From Megalobrama amblycephala (lineage: Eukaryota > Chordata > Actinopteri > Cypriniformes > Xenocyprididae): DNA of 64,000 nt. Below the pieces are notes generated by a model. That model was not told where the DNA came from and did not search any database. It saw only the letters and a program-made list of their open reading frames with translations. Below, one piece after another: positions 12,742 to 24,075 of this stretch (positions are counted from its first letter, which is position 1; every line of letters begins with the position of its first letter). The translations under genes were made by a program, and so were the position numbers. The stretch covers positions 19,242,797 to 19,306,796 of the forward strand of contig NC_063058.1 of NCBI RefSeq assembly GCF_018812025.1, written 5' to 3'.

Positions 12742-14630
12742 GTGAGTGTTTGCTTTATTTCTGAATGTTTATAGTATGATAAAAAGTATTACGGATGGTT
12801 ATTCCATGGGAAGTTATGCTATTAAAGTTTAGTTGTTGCTATTGAAATACGTTTCTTGTTTTTGGTTTGCTAGGAAATTTAGTTGAACGGTTTTCATGGA
12901 ATTCTCTGGAAGGTGTGCGTTTAGCTGTTGACAGTGTGAGTCATTGTAAATCTGTAGGTTTCCATGAAACCCAGTTAAGAAAACGGAAGCTTTTGTTTAG
13001 TTTTTAAGTTTAGGAACGTAATATTTGGAAATGTAGACTTGTTTATGTCTAAACACTTTAATTTTTTTACAGTCATTTGAGTGCCTAAATGAGTGGGCTC
13101 AATTTCTGAGAAAAAGTTTGGTCTGCAGACAACTTAAGATTTGGCCCAAAACTCACATATTTTCATTTTTATTTTCATGGGAGATACAAACAGTAAAAAA
13201 TTTTTAAGAACATCATGGAATTGCATTATGTGAGTCCCAGTGTGTTGTAAAATATTAATAAATAATAATTATATTCAGTATTTTTTTCTGTTCCTGCCCT
13301 TTCAAGGTTTTTGAAGCACTTTTGAGTGAGGATCCTTAGTGTGCCAAGCATTGTTACTGCACTTGAAGTGGTAATGTGTAGAAGTATGTTTAAAAAAGAC
13401 AATATGAAAGCTTGTTTAGCAGTTTTTTTTAAAAAACAAGAGGAGATACTGTATATAGGTAAACAGTAAGAAAACTGACTGAATATTTCTAAAAGGTAAG
13501 AAAGTGCAACAGTTCTTTAGTAATGCTTGCAGAGACCTATAGTGCTACGCAGTGCACTTCAATTGCTTAGATAACAGTAAGGGTGAATCCCATATTCCTC
13601 TAGCTCTGCCGCTCTCTCCCTCTCAACCCTAAAAGCGACCTCCTGGAGGAATAGCGTTTAAGTACACCAACAATAAATCACTTCTCCGGCGTCCGCAGAC
13701 TACCAGGCTTAATTGAGTTTATCAACCACTCCCTTGAGAACGCTGTCTAAAGTTAGACTTGTCACCGCAGTGCACTCAGTGTAGGCTGACTCTTTGATGA
13801 TTCGCCTCTTCTGGTACACAGACACAAAAGTGCTGTCCAAGTCATAGGCACAAGGATCGTTTAGAGTTGCCCTCTTTCTTTTATCCATGGATTTGTCACA
13901 CTCAGTGAGTGGTGAATTATTGAGGCTTCTACAATGCAAGGAAACCATTGATATCATTGTTGTTGCAGTGCGTGTGGCTGTGATTTACAAGTGTCATTTG
14001 TTCAGAGTAGCTTGTCTTGGTTCATAAAGCTTTTGTGTCCTTGTGTTTTGTGCACTAATGGCCTCTATATATAGAATCAGAATTCTTACAAAAATGCTAT
14101 TTGTTTTAACCCTATAAAGCCCAAAGTATCTTGTTTGATATGCATTTTTAAGGCCTCTAAATTATCAGTGTGAGCAAAACTTGTACATAATCTTTTAATA
14201 TGCCTTCTGCATTGATTGATAGTTTATAGTTTTGCCCCCCACAATGAAAACTACTGAGTTTTGATCATAAAACTTAGCATATAAATATAATCTTAATAAG
14301 ACATATTGTTGGGGCATAGTGACAAATGATATTTAAATGCATTTTATGAAAGTAGTAGAGATCCCGTTGATTTACATTACAAGCTATCAGAATTTCATCA
14401 TACTTTTTGGCCATATAACTAAAAACAACTGCACCAAATTGCATATTTTTGCACCATATTCTCACTATATAAAGCCTGATGTATCAAATATGGGACAAAA
14501 CATAAAACACATGCAAACTTTTTAAGATAAAAAAACTGATTTAAAATGTTTGATTTTTATGACTTTTATTTCATATGTCAGGCTTTACACTGTTAATATG
14601 CTCAATAAATGTTGTCTCTTTCCTCATCAG
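12742..14630 (+). other. met: met intron 1
   Basis: Runs from GTGAGT to the acceptor tttcctcatcag (AG 14629-14630). No exon or named transposon is recognised. A short minus-strand open frame near 13709-13957 has no domain that I recognise. Confidence 0.65.
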
Positions 14631-14640
14631 AAGAACAAAG

Positions 14641-15822
14641 ATGAGAATTCACTATTCTGAAGCCACTTGCATCCTCATCATCCTTCAAACGCTGTGTTGG
14701 GGCTTGAATAGTCAATGTGAGGAACCAATTGAAAGCTCCAAACTCGACCTCTCGGTGACCTATGACCTTCCTCACTTTGTATCTGACAATCCCATCCAGA
14801 AGCTGTTGGAATTCAATGGAACTGTGTACGTAGGTGCCGTCAACAAGCTTTACGCTCTGTCAAAAGACCTCAAGAAGATACATGAGTATAATACCGGACC
14901 GGTCTCCGAGGGTCCAGACTGCTTGGCTCCAAAACCATGCTTTGTTTGCGAAGACAAGCCCACCAACACGAGCAACACCAATATGGCCCTGGTGATGGAG
15001 ACGTTCTACGACCTTGAGCTCTTCAGCTGTGGTTCGGTTGGGAACGGCGTCTGCACCCGTCACGTGTTAGAGGACGGACCCCTGGATACGGAAGTAACTT
15101 GCATGTATTCGGAGAAGAACAAAGGCAGTAGCCACGGTTGCCCAGACTGCCTAGCAGGACCCTCGGGCACGCAGATCCTCAACGTGATGAGCAGTGGTGT
15201 CGTGAGGTTCTTCGTCGCAAATTCTGAGCCTCTTGATATGACCGGCCCGCGTCTCCACCACACCATTTCCGTTAGGAAGATGCGAGAGACTCAAGATGGC
15301 TTTGAGTTCTTTTCCGAGCAATCTTACATGGACTTGGCCCCAGGGCTGCGTGGGAACTACCCGCTACGCTACGTCTACTCCTTCCAGAGTGGTCCATATG
15401 CTTATTTTCTCACCGTCCAACGAGAAGGTGGAAGCTCGAATGCCTTCCACACGAGGATCGTACGCATGTGCTCTTCGGATCCTGAGATCCTGCGCTATGT
15501 AGAAATGCCCTTTGAGTGCATTTACTCTGAGCGAAGGAGGAAGAAACGCTCGGCCCAGGTGGTTTTCAATGTTCTCCAAGCTGCTCATGTGGCCAAAGTC
15601 GGCTATGACTTTCAGCAGGAGATGGGCCTGAAAGAAGGAGAGGACGTGCTGTTTGCTGCCTTCGCCCGCAGCAAACCTGACTCACCAGAGCCCACCGCCA
15701 GCTCTGCCGTTTGCCTTATCTCCATTACGGACATCAATAACTTCTTCAGGGATTTCATTCAGAAGGGATACACGAGGAAGCTCTATCACTTTCCAGGGTC
15801 AGAGGAGAAAACCTTCAACCAG
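14641..15822 (+). CDS. met: met exon 2: signal peptide and Sema domain
   Basis: Exon 2 begins at 14631 after a CAG acceptor; the ATG at 14641 is the first in the spliced exon. Residues 1-24 form a signal peptide (hydrophobic ATCILIILQTLCWGL). The rest is the HGF-binding Sema beta-propeller, with LLEFNGTVYVGAVNKLYAL as its typical first blade and many cysteines (CLAPKPCFVCED, CPDC). The furin site RRRKKR|S lies at residues 298-304, just where human MET is cut into alpha and beta chains. The exon is 394 codons long and ends in FNQ|GTAAGA, the same boundary as in human MET. An in-frame ATG at 14575 is upstream of the acceptor and so is intronic. The exon frame stays open into the intron until 16017. 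Confidence 0.96.
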
Positions 15823-16357
15823 GTAAGAGGTTTCAATCAAATCATGCATTTTCTCCAGTCAATTTTAGCTAATACGACCCGTTCAAAACGTTGCCCATTT
15901 AAGAGCAAATCTGACTTCTTGTCAGCCCAATTGCTTGGCCATCATAAATCACTGACCCTCCTCGTCTTTTTTACTTATCCATCACCATTTGTTGGATCAA
16001 TCAGTAAATCATGCTGATCAATAAATGACACAAATTTAACTGCTGACGACTCCCTGTGGGCCTGTCGATAATGCAGGGCTATTACTTCCCAGAGTTCATT
16101 ACAAAACATAGTCATACATCGCCCTGATCTGCATAGTAAGACACAGTGGTTAATGTTTTGAATATGTAAAGATAAAGTGTACAAACATGTCCCAACTACT
16201 TAAGCTGGACAGTGGACAGCATGGCACAAAAGGCTGGGTATCAATACCGATTTAGGGATTTGATTCTGATCTGCAAGCTCCGGATTCAAATTTGATTCTG
16301 ATTCATGTTCATTTTGCTTCATATGAAAGGAATTATCTGTAAGCTAAAGCAAATTAA

Positions 16358-16937
16358 AGGATTAGTCCACTTTCAAATAAAATTTTCCTGATAATTTACT
16401 CACCCCCATGTCATCCAAGATGTTCATGTCTTTCTTTCTTCGGTCGAAAAGAAGGTTTTTGATGAAAACATTCCAGGATTATTCTCCTTATAGTGGACTT
16501 CAATGGCTATTCAATTTACGGAACGAATGCAGCGCTAGTTTCGTTTTTTTCCGTAAGTAGAATAGGGAAGGCGTAGGACATTCTGCGTAAGCTTTTTGAA
16601 GAATATGGAAAGCGGAAGCACATACACAGCGATAATTTGTGTTTATAAAGCATATACAGCTGTATTTTTGTAGAAAATTACTGATCTTTTCGGTAGATAA
16701 GACCTTTATTCCTCGTCTGGTATCGTTTAAAGCCCTTTGAAGCTGCACTGAAACTGTAATTTTGACCTTCAACCGTCTGGAGGCCATTGAAGTCCACTAT
16801 AAGGAGAATAATCCTGAAATATTTTCCTCAAAAACCTTAATTTCTTTTCGACTGAAGAAAGAAATACATAAACATTTTGGACGACATGGGGGTGAGTAAA
16901 TTATCAGGAAAATTTTATTTGAAAGTGGGCTAATCCT
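16358..16937. mobile_element. TTAA-flanked palindromic MITE (AGGATTAGTCCACTT family, copy 1)
   Basis: Left AGGATTAGTCCACTTTCAAA, right TTTGAAAGTGGGCTAATCCT. Flanking TTAA is at 16354-16357 and 16938-16941. Long inner arms (ATAGTGGACTTCAATGGC and its complement near 16786) fold back. The right-hand TTAA is also the left-hand TTAA of the next element. A sister copy lies at 51071-51654. Confidence 0.88.
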
Positions 16938-17064
16938 TTAAAGGGTTACTTCAGGATTTAGCATTAAGCTTTGTATTAGTAGAATACCACTAGTATTTTC
17001 GAATTACCGTGCTTTCCCCCTTCATATCAGCCCGAGATGAGAGATTTATGCATTTTTATTCTGT

Positions 17065-17119
17065 AAAAAAGCCTCCGATGACGCAAAAATCGTCATTTTG
17101 CGTCATCGGAGGCTTTTTT
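17065..17119. repeat. Perfect 24-bp hairpin
   Basis: Arm 17065-17088 (AAAAAAGCCTCCGATGACGC then AAAA) is exactly complementary to 17096-17119, with a 7-base loop ATCGTCA. It lies near the left end of the THAP-bearing element. Confidence 0.95.
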
Positions 17120-17579
17120 GGCCAGAGGCTTAAAACTACAGCCAGTAATAGCAGGTAGTTCCGCATTTTTTCACCACGCCCATACATATGCGCGTTTGAG
17201 GTTACTCACGGACATAGATCAAAGATTTTATCAAAAGTGGGTGTCAATTATATTTTTAAGCTTACAGTAATTAACTTTATTTTGTCTGCACTACATCAGT
17301 GGTTCATCTCGCAAATTTATCGGTCTCTGCAGTCATCTCAACCAATACAGCAACAGGCTTTTGTGGTAACGTTAGCATAAATAGATAAATAGACTAACTC
17401 AGTTTTACAGAACAGTGGCTTTACTTTGATAACAGTCAACTTATATGCAACTTATATGTAATTGTCTATCTAACGTTACTTTGCTAAGTTTGCAGTTTTA
17501 CTGCTACCTATGTGCTACCTACAACACTACATATAGGCTGACGTTACTGTGTTATCAGTCTAGTATCAGCGAGTCTTAC

Positions 17580-17902
17580 CTCTAGGCGAATACGCTTAGT
17601 ACCAGATGCCCAGGCTGTTCGTCCTCTGGGAAAGTGAATATCGATCGCGGTGTCCTTCAGAATGGTTCTCTTCATTGCAAGGATATTTGGTTCGTAGTCC
17701 TCGTGCTTGAAATGGAGACTACATATTCTGCGTTTTTTTAAGTTTTCTATAACGGTGTCATCTCCAAACTTCGGGTGTTTGATGGCCCGCAGCCACTGTT
17801 TACATCGCTCCAAATCTTTAACTTAATCGGAAAATGATGGAAACTTACTTGTCCTTTCCTGGTTTTGGGTGTACATCCAGGTACAAAGCAATTTAGCACC
17901 AT
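17580..17902 (-). pseudogene. THAP zinc-finger fragment, frameshifted
   Basis: Reading the minus strand from ATG at 17902-17900 gives MVLNCFVPGC (C-x4-C), then SFHHFP. After a one-base frame slip near 17820 it continues with LERCKQWLRAI...RRICSLHF (C-x2-H) and a basic tail. This is the order of THAP-domain landmarks: first CC pair, FP, W, then CxxH. The segment ends at a strong splice donor, AG|GTAAGA (17580/17579), so it looks like one exon of a multi-exon gene. THAP proteins are zinc-dependent DNA-binding domains of transposases and their domesticated relatives. The frameshift and absence of downstream exons make it a relic. Confidence 0.8.
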
Positions 17903-18494
17903 TTCGCTGTAAATGTATGAACTAACTCACGATTTATAGAATTAATATGTAACAAAGCAAGCCTAGTTGTTTGAATTTTCCTGGTAATGCCGCCTGTAAC
18001 CGATAGGCGTGGTTTGGGCGTGGCCTCGCAAGGGCAGCAAAACAAGTGCATTCTGGGAGTTGTCTTTCATCCACATTAGTCAAAAATACATTTTCTGCCT
18101 TTTCTCAGTCTAGAAAGCTCCAAATTAAAAAATAATTTCACATTTCTACTACATAAATGACCAATTTTAAATACACATTCATCTTTCCAGGGGTGAAGTA
18201 CCCCTTTAATGTAAACTATTAAATCAACTATTAGGTTGAATTAGATCATTGAAGATCAAAGGCATTGGTTAATAAAGTGAGATTAAATACATAAAGTATA
18301 TGTAATATATTTAATTATTACAGGTAAAATTCTGAGATTGCATTTCACTGTTTTTATTCATTTTGAGGACTGAACGTTTTCGTGCAAGTGAGATGTGTAA
18401 TGCATGTTCACATTTAGTGTAGAACTACAATAACCGTCATGTTCACACAGCGCACACAACACCTCTGGGACAGGAGAACTGTCACTCAATACAT

Positions 18495-18641
18495 GTGAAA
18501 ACAAAGTAATTTGCGTTACTTATTTGAAAAAGTAACTTGGATATTTTGTTGTTAATTGAAAAAGTAATGCGTTACTTTATTTAGTAATAGTAATTTGATT
18601 ACGTAACTCAAGTTACTTGTAATGCTTTACCCTCAACACTG
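18495..18641. mobile_element. Truncated hAT MITE (CAGTGTTGGGG family)
   Basis: Matches the right half of the element at 5263-5602: AAAACAAAGTAA, ACTTATTTGAAAAAGTAAC, AAAGTAATGCGTTACTTTA and the terminus CCTCAACACTG. The left half is missing. Confidence 0.75.
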
Positions 18642-19386
18642 ATGATCAACACAACCCAAAACTCTCTGTTCTGTGGACTGAGGTAAATTTTAAATATTTA
18701 TTGTGCAAAACTCTTAAAATGACAATGTGTAAGCACTTCAGTTATAAACTTGGCATAGATTCAAATGAAGATTGCGGACAATCTGAAAACTAGGTTTGTT
18801 TGAGGTCTGTGTGAATCAGGCTTTTAACAACCATTACTCAACTCATGCTGTCCATTCTCTGCACTTTTCTATTTGCTTGTGTGTTGTCTTATCAGAGTCC
18901 ATACAGCGGGAAAGCCCAGATCACTACCCCAGCAGGTGTTCTTCAACTGTCTCTAACAGTCTTTGTACTGGTCGCTTTAGCAGTTCATATGGGCCAGACC
19001 GGAGCGGCTGGCCTCGTCCCAAAGTCACACAGCTCTCCAGTCTGGTGTAGTTGCTTCAGTGCCCTGAACTTTATCTGGCCAAATTCACAAAGTGCACTCA
19101 GTCATTTATTACGGCAGAAGATCTGCAGACTGAAGCACTCAAGACGTTTTTAAATATTTTCATTCTGTGGATCCTTGATCCAAACATCTGTTCAAAGTCA
19201 GTTGTGATTCTATCAGTTTTCATTATGCGGATATACAATAGCTTAAATAGCAATAGCAGTTGGAAGACATTTCCCTAGAAGTGTTTACTTGCAGCTTTGA
19301 AAGGTCTGAACATCTTTTGAAAGGGATGTGCGCCTGTTTCCAATACATTTTTTTTGTCCATAAGTGTGTGACAGGACCGTAATAAC

Positions 19387-19440
19387 CATAGACACCCCCC
19401 CCCCCCAATATTTGAAATTCTTGCTCTGCTCTGCTCTGCT
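19387..19440. repeat. Short C-tract and CTCTG pentamers
   Basis: A run of C at 19396-19407 is followed by TGCTCTGCTCTGCTCTGCTA, a small (GCTCT)n array. Confidence 0.8.
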
Positions 19441-19640
19441 ACACTCCATTACACAGCACTCAACTTTGTTGTTAGGATGACAAAAACTTTTAAAAGTTAC
19501 ATTTTTAGCCTGGTCTGCCTCAGCGGTCTAACAGTACTCATCATTGTCAAAATGATTGAGATGGCCAATCAAATCAAAGTAGGCAGGGTTTACTGTTCAC
19601 AGAAGCAGTGTGTGAATACCAGTGCGAAGCATCAGTTTAA

Positions 19641-21224
19641 AGGGGCTTTATGCAGGAATGACACCCAGTGTTCAAAATAGGTACTGCAGTCCAAATTCAA
19701 AATATTGTTTGGCCCGCCTCCTCGTTCAAAGACGCGGGTTGCCAGCAACAACAGGGAGCACAATTGACAATGAAAGCTGAGGAGACCGACACACTGTAAG
19801 CTGATGAGTTGATTTATCTGTCTTTTAATATGTAGGGCCCTATAAATTCCACGATCACGGAATCACGGAATCCATTCATAAAAACGGAATTTACTGTATA
19901 ACGCGGAATGTCACGGAATTTGTCAAACTTTTGATGAATGAATTAAAAGCAGGTCAGTACACTTAAATTAAATCGCGATATAGACTAGTGTCTGTGAATA
20001 TTAAACCGCAAAAAGACTATTTAAACATGAATCCTGCATGCCTGTGTGACTCTGAAATGAATGATGGAGAAGCGCAGTTTAATTTACCTCACACCGCCTC
20101 ACACACAATCGACGCTCGCGGTGTTTTCGTCCTCTGTCGCCTCACTATATGAACGCACAAATTCATCTCCAGAGCTGCTCTGAAAGTCACTTCATCAGCA
20201 TTTAACCGCTTCGTTTGAGAAAACTACCGTCATAAACACAGAGAAATTAGAATTTAGATAAATTAATTTAACAATAAATTATTAAAACATTTTTAAACAA
20301 TAATCTGTGTTTCTTCCATGTTTTTATTTTAACAGTAAAGCTTTGTTGTGCAGCACATTGTTTGACAAAAAAACTTTAATTTCATGATTAAAAGATAAAT
20401 TAAATGGTATGCGTTCATTTGATTGCCAGAAAAATTTAAATACACAATAGAACAATAGAAAAAAAAAATCATAAAAATATATTTTTTTAATTAATAAATA
20501 TTGTTGTTTTTAAGAATTCAATTAATTAGACATGCTTTTTGATTATTAAAATGGAATTAAACCATTAAAATGGAATCCAGAAAACAGAATTTGGTAAAAA
20601 ATAAAGGTTGAGGGGAAAGAATAAAATGTTTATCATAGGGCCCTAAATTTTTTTTATTTTTTTGTTAAACTTTTATTAAATTGTTGGTAAATTGGACAAG
20701 ATTCATTATTTCAATTAATTAGACACGCTTTTTGATTACTAAAATTTAATTTAACCATTAAAATGGAGTCAAAAAATAAATAAAACGGAAAAAAATGGAA
20801 TCCAGAAAAATTAAAACGGAAAAAACGGAATTTGGGAAAAAATAAAACGGATTTTATAGGGCCCTACATATTCTGTTGTTCATAGAGATATTTAGATGGA
20901 TTCAGAGGCTTTTAGGTAGAATCTGCGATTCTCTGAGCCAGTTTGTTTGCTGGTTTCCATGGCTGCAGTATGCGGTGTTTTCCGCCAACTGCCAACCTGT
21001 GATGTCGAAATACTATTGGATAAACTCAAGAACACGGTTTCGCACAGACCAAAACAAAAGACAGACATTCCGACACGAAACGCGCATTTTCAAAGTAGAA
21101 TATCTGGCTGTAGCATTGTTTTTCTTAGAAACAAGTAGGTAAACTTAGCATGTTACCTAAATATCTGCAAACATATTGGGGTATTTTTATGATTTATTAA
21201 AGTAAAAACTTACATAGAGCCCCT
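19641..21224. mobile_element. TTAA-flanked MITE interrupted by a TAGGGCCC element
   Basis: Left AGGGGCTTTATGCAGGAATG, right CTTACATAGAGCCCCT. TTAA flanks it at 19637-19640 and 21225-21228. Removing the nested element at 19833-20866 leaves about 550 bp, a normal size for this class. Confidence 0.75.
19833..20866. mobile_element. TAGGGCCCTATAAA inverted-repeat element (possibly hAT) with a duplicated right end
   Basis: The outer termini pair perfectly over 20 bp (AATATGTAGGGCCCTATAAA and its complement, counting bases just outside 19833 and 20866). A second right end, catagggcccta, occurs internally at about 20635-20645. The 150 bp before it (AATTCAATTAATTAGACATG, AAAATGGAATCCAGAAAA) is repeated before the true right end. 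The interior is rich in 'aaaacggaattt' words. No clean target duplication was found. Confidence 0.75.
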
Positions 21225-23233
21225 TTAATGTTGAAAGAGAGTGAGGTAAGATGTAAATAGTGAAACATTTAATACATGTCAGCTGCTTTCCGATAGAAAA
21301 TGTTAAACGACCGACCAGAATCATTCAGTGATGCAAATTACTTGAATTCTTCCCCTCTAATATGGCCATTTTGAATTGAAAATTTACGTGATTTATATAA
21401 TTTCTAACAGAGTGTAATGAGACTGTAAACGTTTTTTGTTTTCGACATATTAGGCATTCAAATAAAAGTACATGTTTGCATATTTTAATGCAAATATTAA
21501 ACCTAGAATTTCCTTCACTGTTTGTTTATGCTTTAAAAAAATTGGTCCCCCCAATGTTTCAGACATGGTTACGGCCTTGGTGTGTGAATGTGTGATTGTG
21601 CATTTGTTTGTTTTGGGTGTGTGTGTCTGAGTGGGTTAAGGCCAATGGCAAATCATAGTGGCATCGTTGAGAATTATGATACCGGTAGCATATGTTATGC
21701 GGAGTCTGTCTTATCACCCTATAAAGAGGCAATTGACGCAGTGTCATAAAACAATTACACTGTAAATAGGCATGATAAATTGATCCCAATATTTTGTTTT
21801 TGCTCTTAGACAACCGACTCCACAAACTGGTCTCCAACATCTCCTGCTTTTATGTGGAAACATAGCACATCTGACACTGTGCTTCAGTTTTGATTGAATT
21901 TAGCCTTGTTTTCCTGTTTTATTTGTAAATGTGGAGCCAAAGTTATTTGAATATCATATCAGATAAATCACCAAAGTCTGTAATAGACTCTTACCCTTCG
22001 AGAGAAAGACATCACAGCTTTCAGACTTCACCCAAGCTCTTAAAATTATCGATCGGTCAGTCTGCTCTAGCTCAGCAATATTCGTTAATAAAACAGACAG
22101 AAATATAGTCCTTATTGTTTGGAATAATGGACATATCCGAGTTGGAACCACCCCAACAAACCCAGCGCCCCCCGTCTTGAAAGAGCAGAAGGGAGGGGGA
22201 CACTTGAGACCGGCAATAACAAACAGCCACATTTAAGGTCAAAATTATCATTAGATTACAATTGATCAGGGGAACAACTGGCAAATGCTGATTACTTTAA
22301 AATTGAATCTGAAGCTTGATTGATTGCGGCCTGTAATATAATTCCTAAAGCGGGAGTTTTGATCGACAGCCATTTTAATTATTACCGCCACTGTGGCTAA
22401 ATGAACATGCTTTGAGATGGCAAGTCTAAAAGTGTAAAGAAAAGCGAAAAGGCAGTGCATTGATTTTTAACTTAGTTCGTGCACATTTTCCCACTTCTTT
22501 TTGACTGTGAATTAGCAAATATCAATGTAAATCAGATACTTTTAGCTGTTTGTTTCATAATAGTGTGTTTTGGTCATGTAAGAACAGGGTGACACGCTAA
22601 TGCACTGTACTTAGCACTTATAAAAAGCGTACGTGCTGCGGCCTGCTTATGCCCAGATGTGTTTGCGCAAAAACGGCAAAACCTAGATCATTTACAGTAT
22701 AGGCCACGGTTTCAGCTCTGGGAGGAGCAAAATCATGCTGAAAGACACTGTACTTGTTGTATCCTGTCTCTGCTTGAAGAAGCTGCGATAAACTACCTGC
22801 ATGGTTGCGTTTCTGTGCATATGTATACATGTATAAGAAATGTACTTTATGTGGGTGAGTTGAGGTTTGTACTGAGGAATTAAATCACCCTGAATCATTT
22901 CTGGCAAAAGCACACAAACACAGGCACGTACACGTCACAGACCAACAGCTCAGACCAAGGGGCAGGTGGAAGTGTGCAGCTGTGTGTTTTCTCAAAATGT
23001 CAAGCCCCTGCAGTGAGCTCATGTTGGCAGTCTTGCCCTGGCGGGAAACCTGCGTGACTTAAGACCATAATGTTAGCTAGAGGAGACCGGACAGCTGGCA
23101 TCCAGGTGTGAACTGTTCATCTCATCTACATCTGGGGATGAGAGCACCTGTGGGGATGTGTCCTGACTTTCATGCCCTTATTTTTGCTGTGTTAAGTTTA
23201 ATGTGTCCAAAAAGTCTTCTTTATATTTACATA

Positions 23234-24075
23234 CACTGCCATTCAAAATTGAAATTGATAGTTTTTTATTCAGCAAGGATGCATTAAATTGAGTAAAATA
23301 TTAAAGGTGATAGAGAGTATTTTTTCGTCGACTGAGAATCCAGAGACTGTTACTGAGTTTTTGAAGTGAGCGCATGCGTAAGAACAGCCCCCCTCCTTCA
23401 CAGCTCATTTCGAGGGAACGCCTCCCAAAACTCGTGCACGAGTATTGGAACACGTGTGTTTACCACCGGCATTCGCTGTGTCGTGTTAGTGGATTCATTA
23501 TGTCGGACTCACCGCAGGTAACTCATAATCTGCAGTTGTTATCCCTGTCTCCGGACAAAAACATTGCATGCAGCACCTGTGGAGTGTGGAAAGTTACTGG
23601 AGCGCGCAGCCGCGCTTGTCTTTCACAAGGAACATAATGGCAGTGATTGACAAGCCAGAGGGCCAATCGTTTACGTGATGATCGCGTAAACGATTGGCTG
23701 ATGTTTTTAAGGCCCTACCTCGTGCACAGATGATGTATATTAATATTATTACTTTCAGTGCACCTAATAAATAGTCTTTTATCAGTTAGCAAAGGCAGTT
23801 TCAAGTAATATTGCAAAAATTTATAAAACAAAACATCCTCTTTAGCACCTTTAAGCAGCATAACTATGTTTTCAACACTGATAATAATAATAACCAAATT
23901 AGCATATTAAATTGATCTGAAGTAGCACTGAAAACTGGAGTAATGGCTGCAGTAAATTTGGCTTTGTCATCACAGGAATAAAGTATATTTTAAAACACAT
24001 TAAAATAGATAATAGTAACTTTATTAAAAAAAAATGAAGTAATAAAATTTGTACCCAAACTTTTGAATGGTAGTG
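23234..24075. mobile_element. TA-flanked inverted-repeat element (CACTACCATTCAAAAG family, copy 1)
   Basis: Left CACTGCCATTCAAAATTGAA, right complement CACTACCATTCAAAAGTTTG; both ends abut TA. Internal words ATTCAGCAAGGATGCATTAA, TGTTTTCAACACTGATAATA and GAAAACTGGAGTAATGGCTG recur in copies at 35.3-36.6 kb and 55.56-55.95 kb. It is split by the TTAA element at 23305-23850. Confidence 0.8.
23305..23850. mobile_element. Nested TTAA MITE with a start-codon exon-like segment
   Basis: Left AGGTGATAGAGAGTATTTTT, right ATCCTCTTTAGCACCT; TTAA is at 23301-23304 and 23851-23854. Inside, ATG TCG GAC TCA CCG CAG is followed by GTAACT (donor-like, about 23500-23524), resembling a first coding exon. A 14-bp perfect inverted repeat lies at 23662-23698. 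Confidence 0.8.

Larger units (their letters stand above)
16942..18205 (-). mobile_element. TTAA-flanked element carrying a THAP-domain gene fragment
   Basis: Left end AGGGTTACTTCAGG, right end CAGGGGTGAAGTACCCCT (its complement begins AGGGGTACTTCACCCC). TTAA flanks it at 16938-16941 and 18206-18209. At 1264 bp it is longer than its palindromic relatives and contains minus-strand THAP zinc-finger coding sequence (17580-17902). THAP DNA-binding domains are known in P-element and Kolobok transposases, and Kolobok elements duplicate TTAA, so a Kolobok-like origin is the best guess. Confidence 0.75.

Noticed and set aside
13709..13957. 82-codon minus-strand open frame in met intron 1
   Set aside because: No recognisable domain, no splice context and no conserved neighbour; may be chance or an unrecognised repeat.
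14575..14640. Upstream in-frame ATG as the met start
   Set aside because: It lies before the splice acceptor at 14629-14630. The ATG at 14641 gives a normal signal peptide.
14860..15588. Antisense open frames under met exon 2
   Set aside because: They are shadows of a long, well-supported coding exon on the plus strand.
19477..19680. 67-codon open frame with a hydrophobic N-terminus
   Set aside because: It runs into the TTAA MITE beginning at 19641, so its C-terminus is transposon sequence; no family resemblance.
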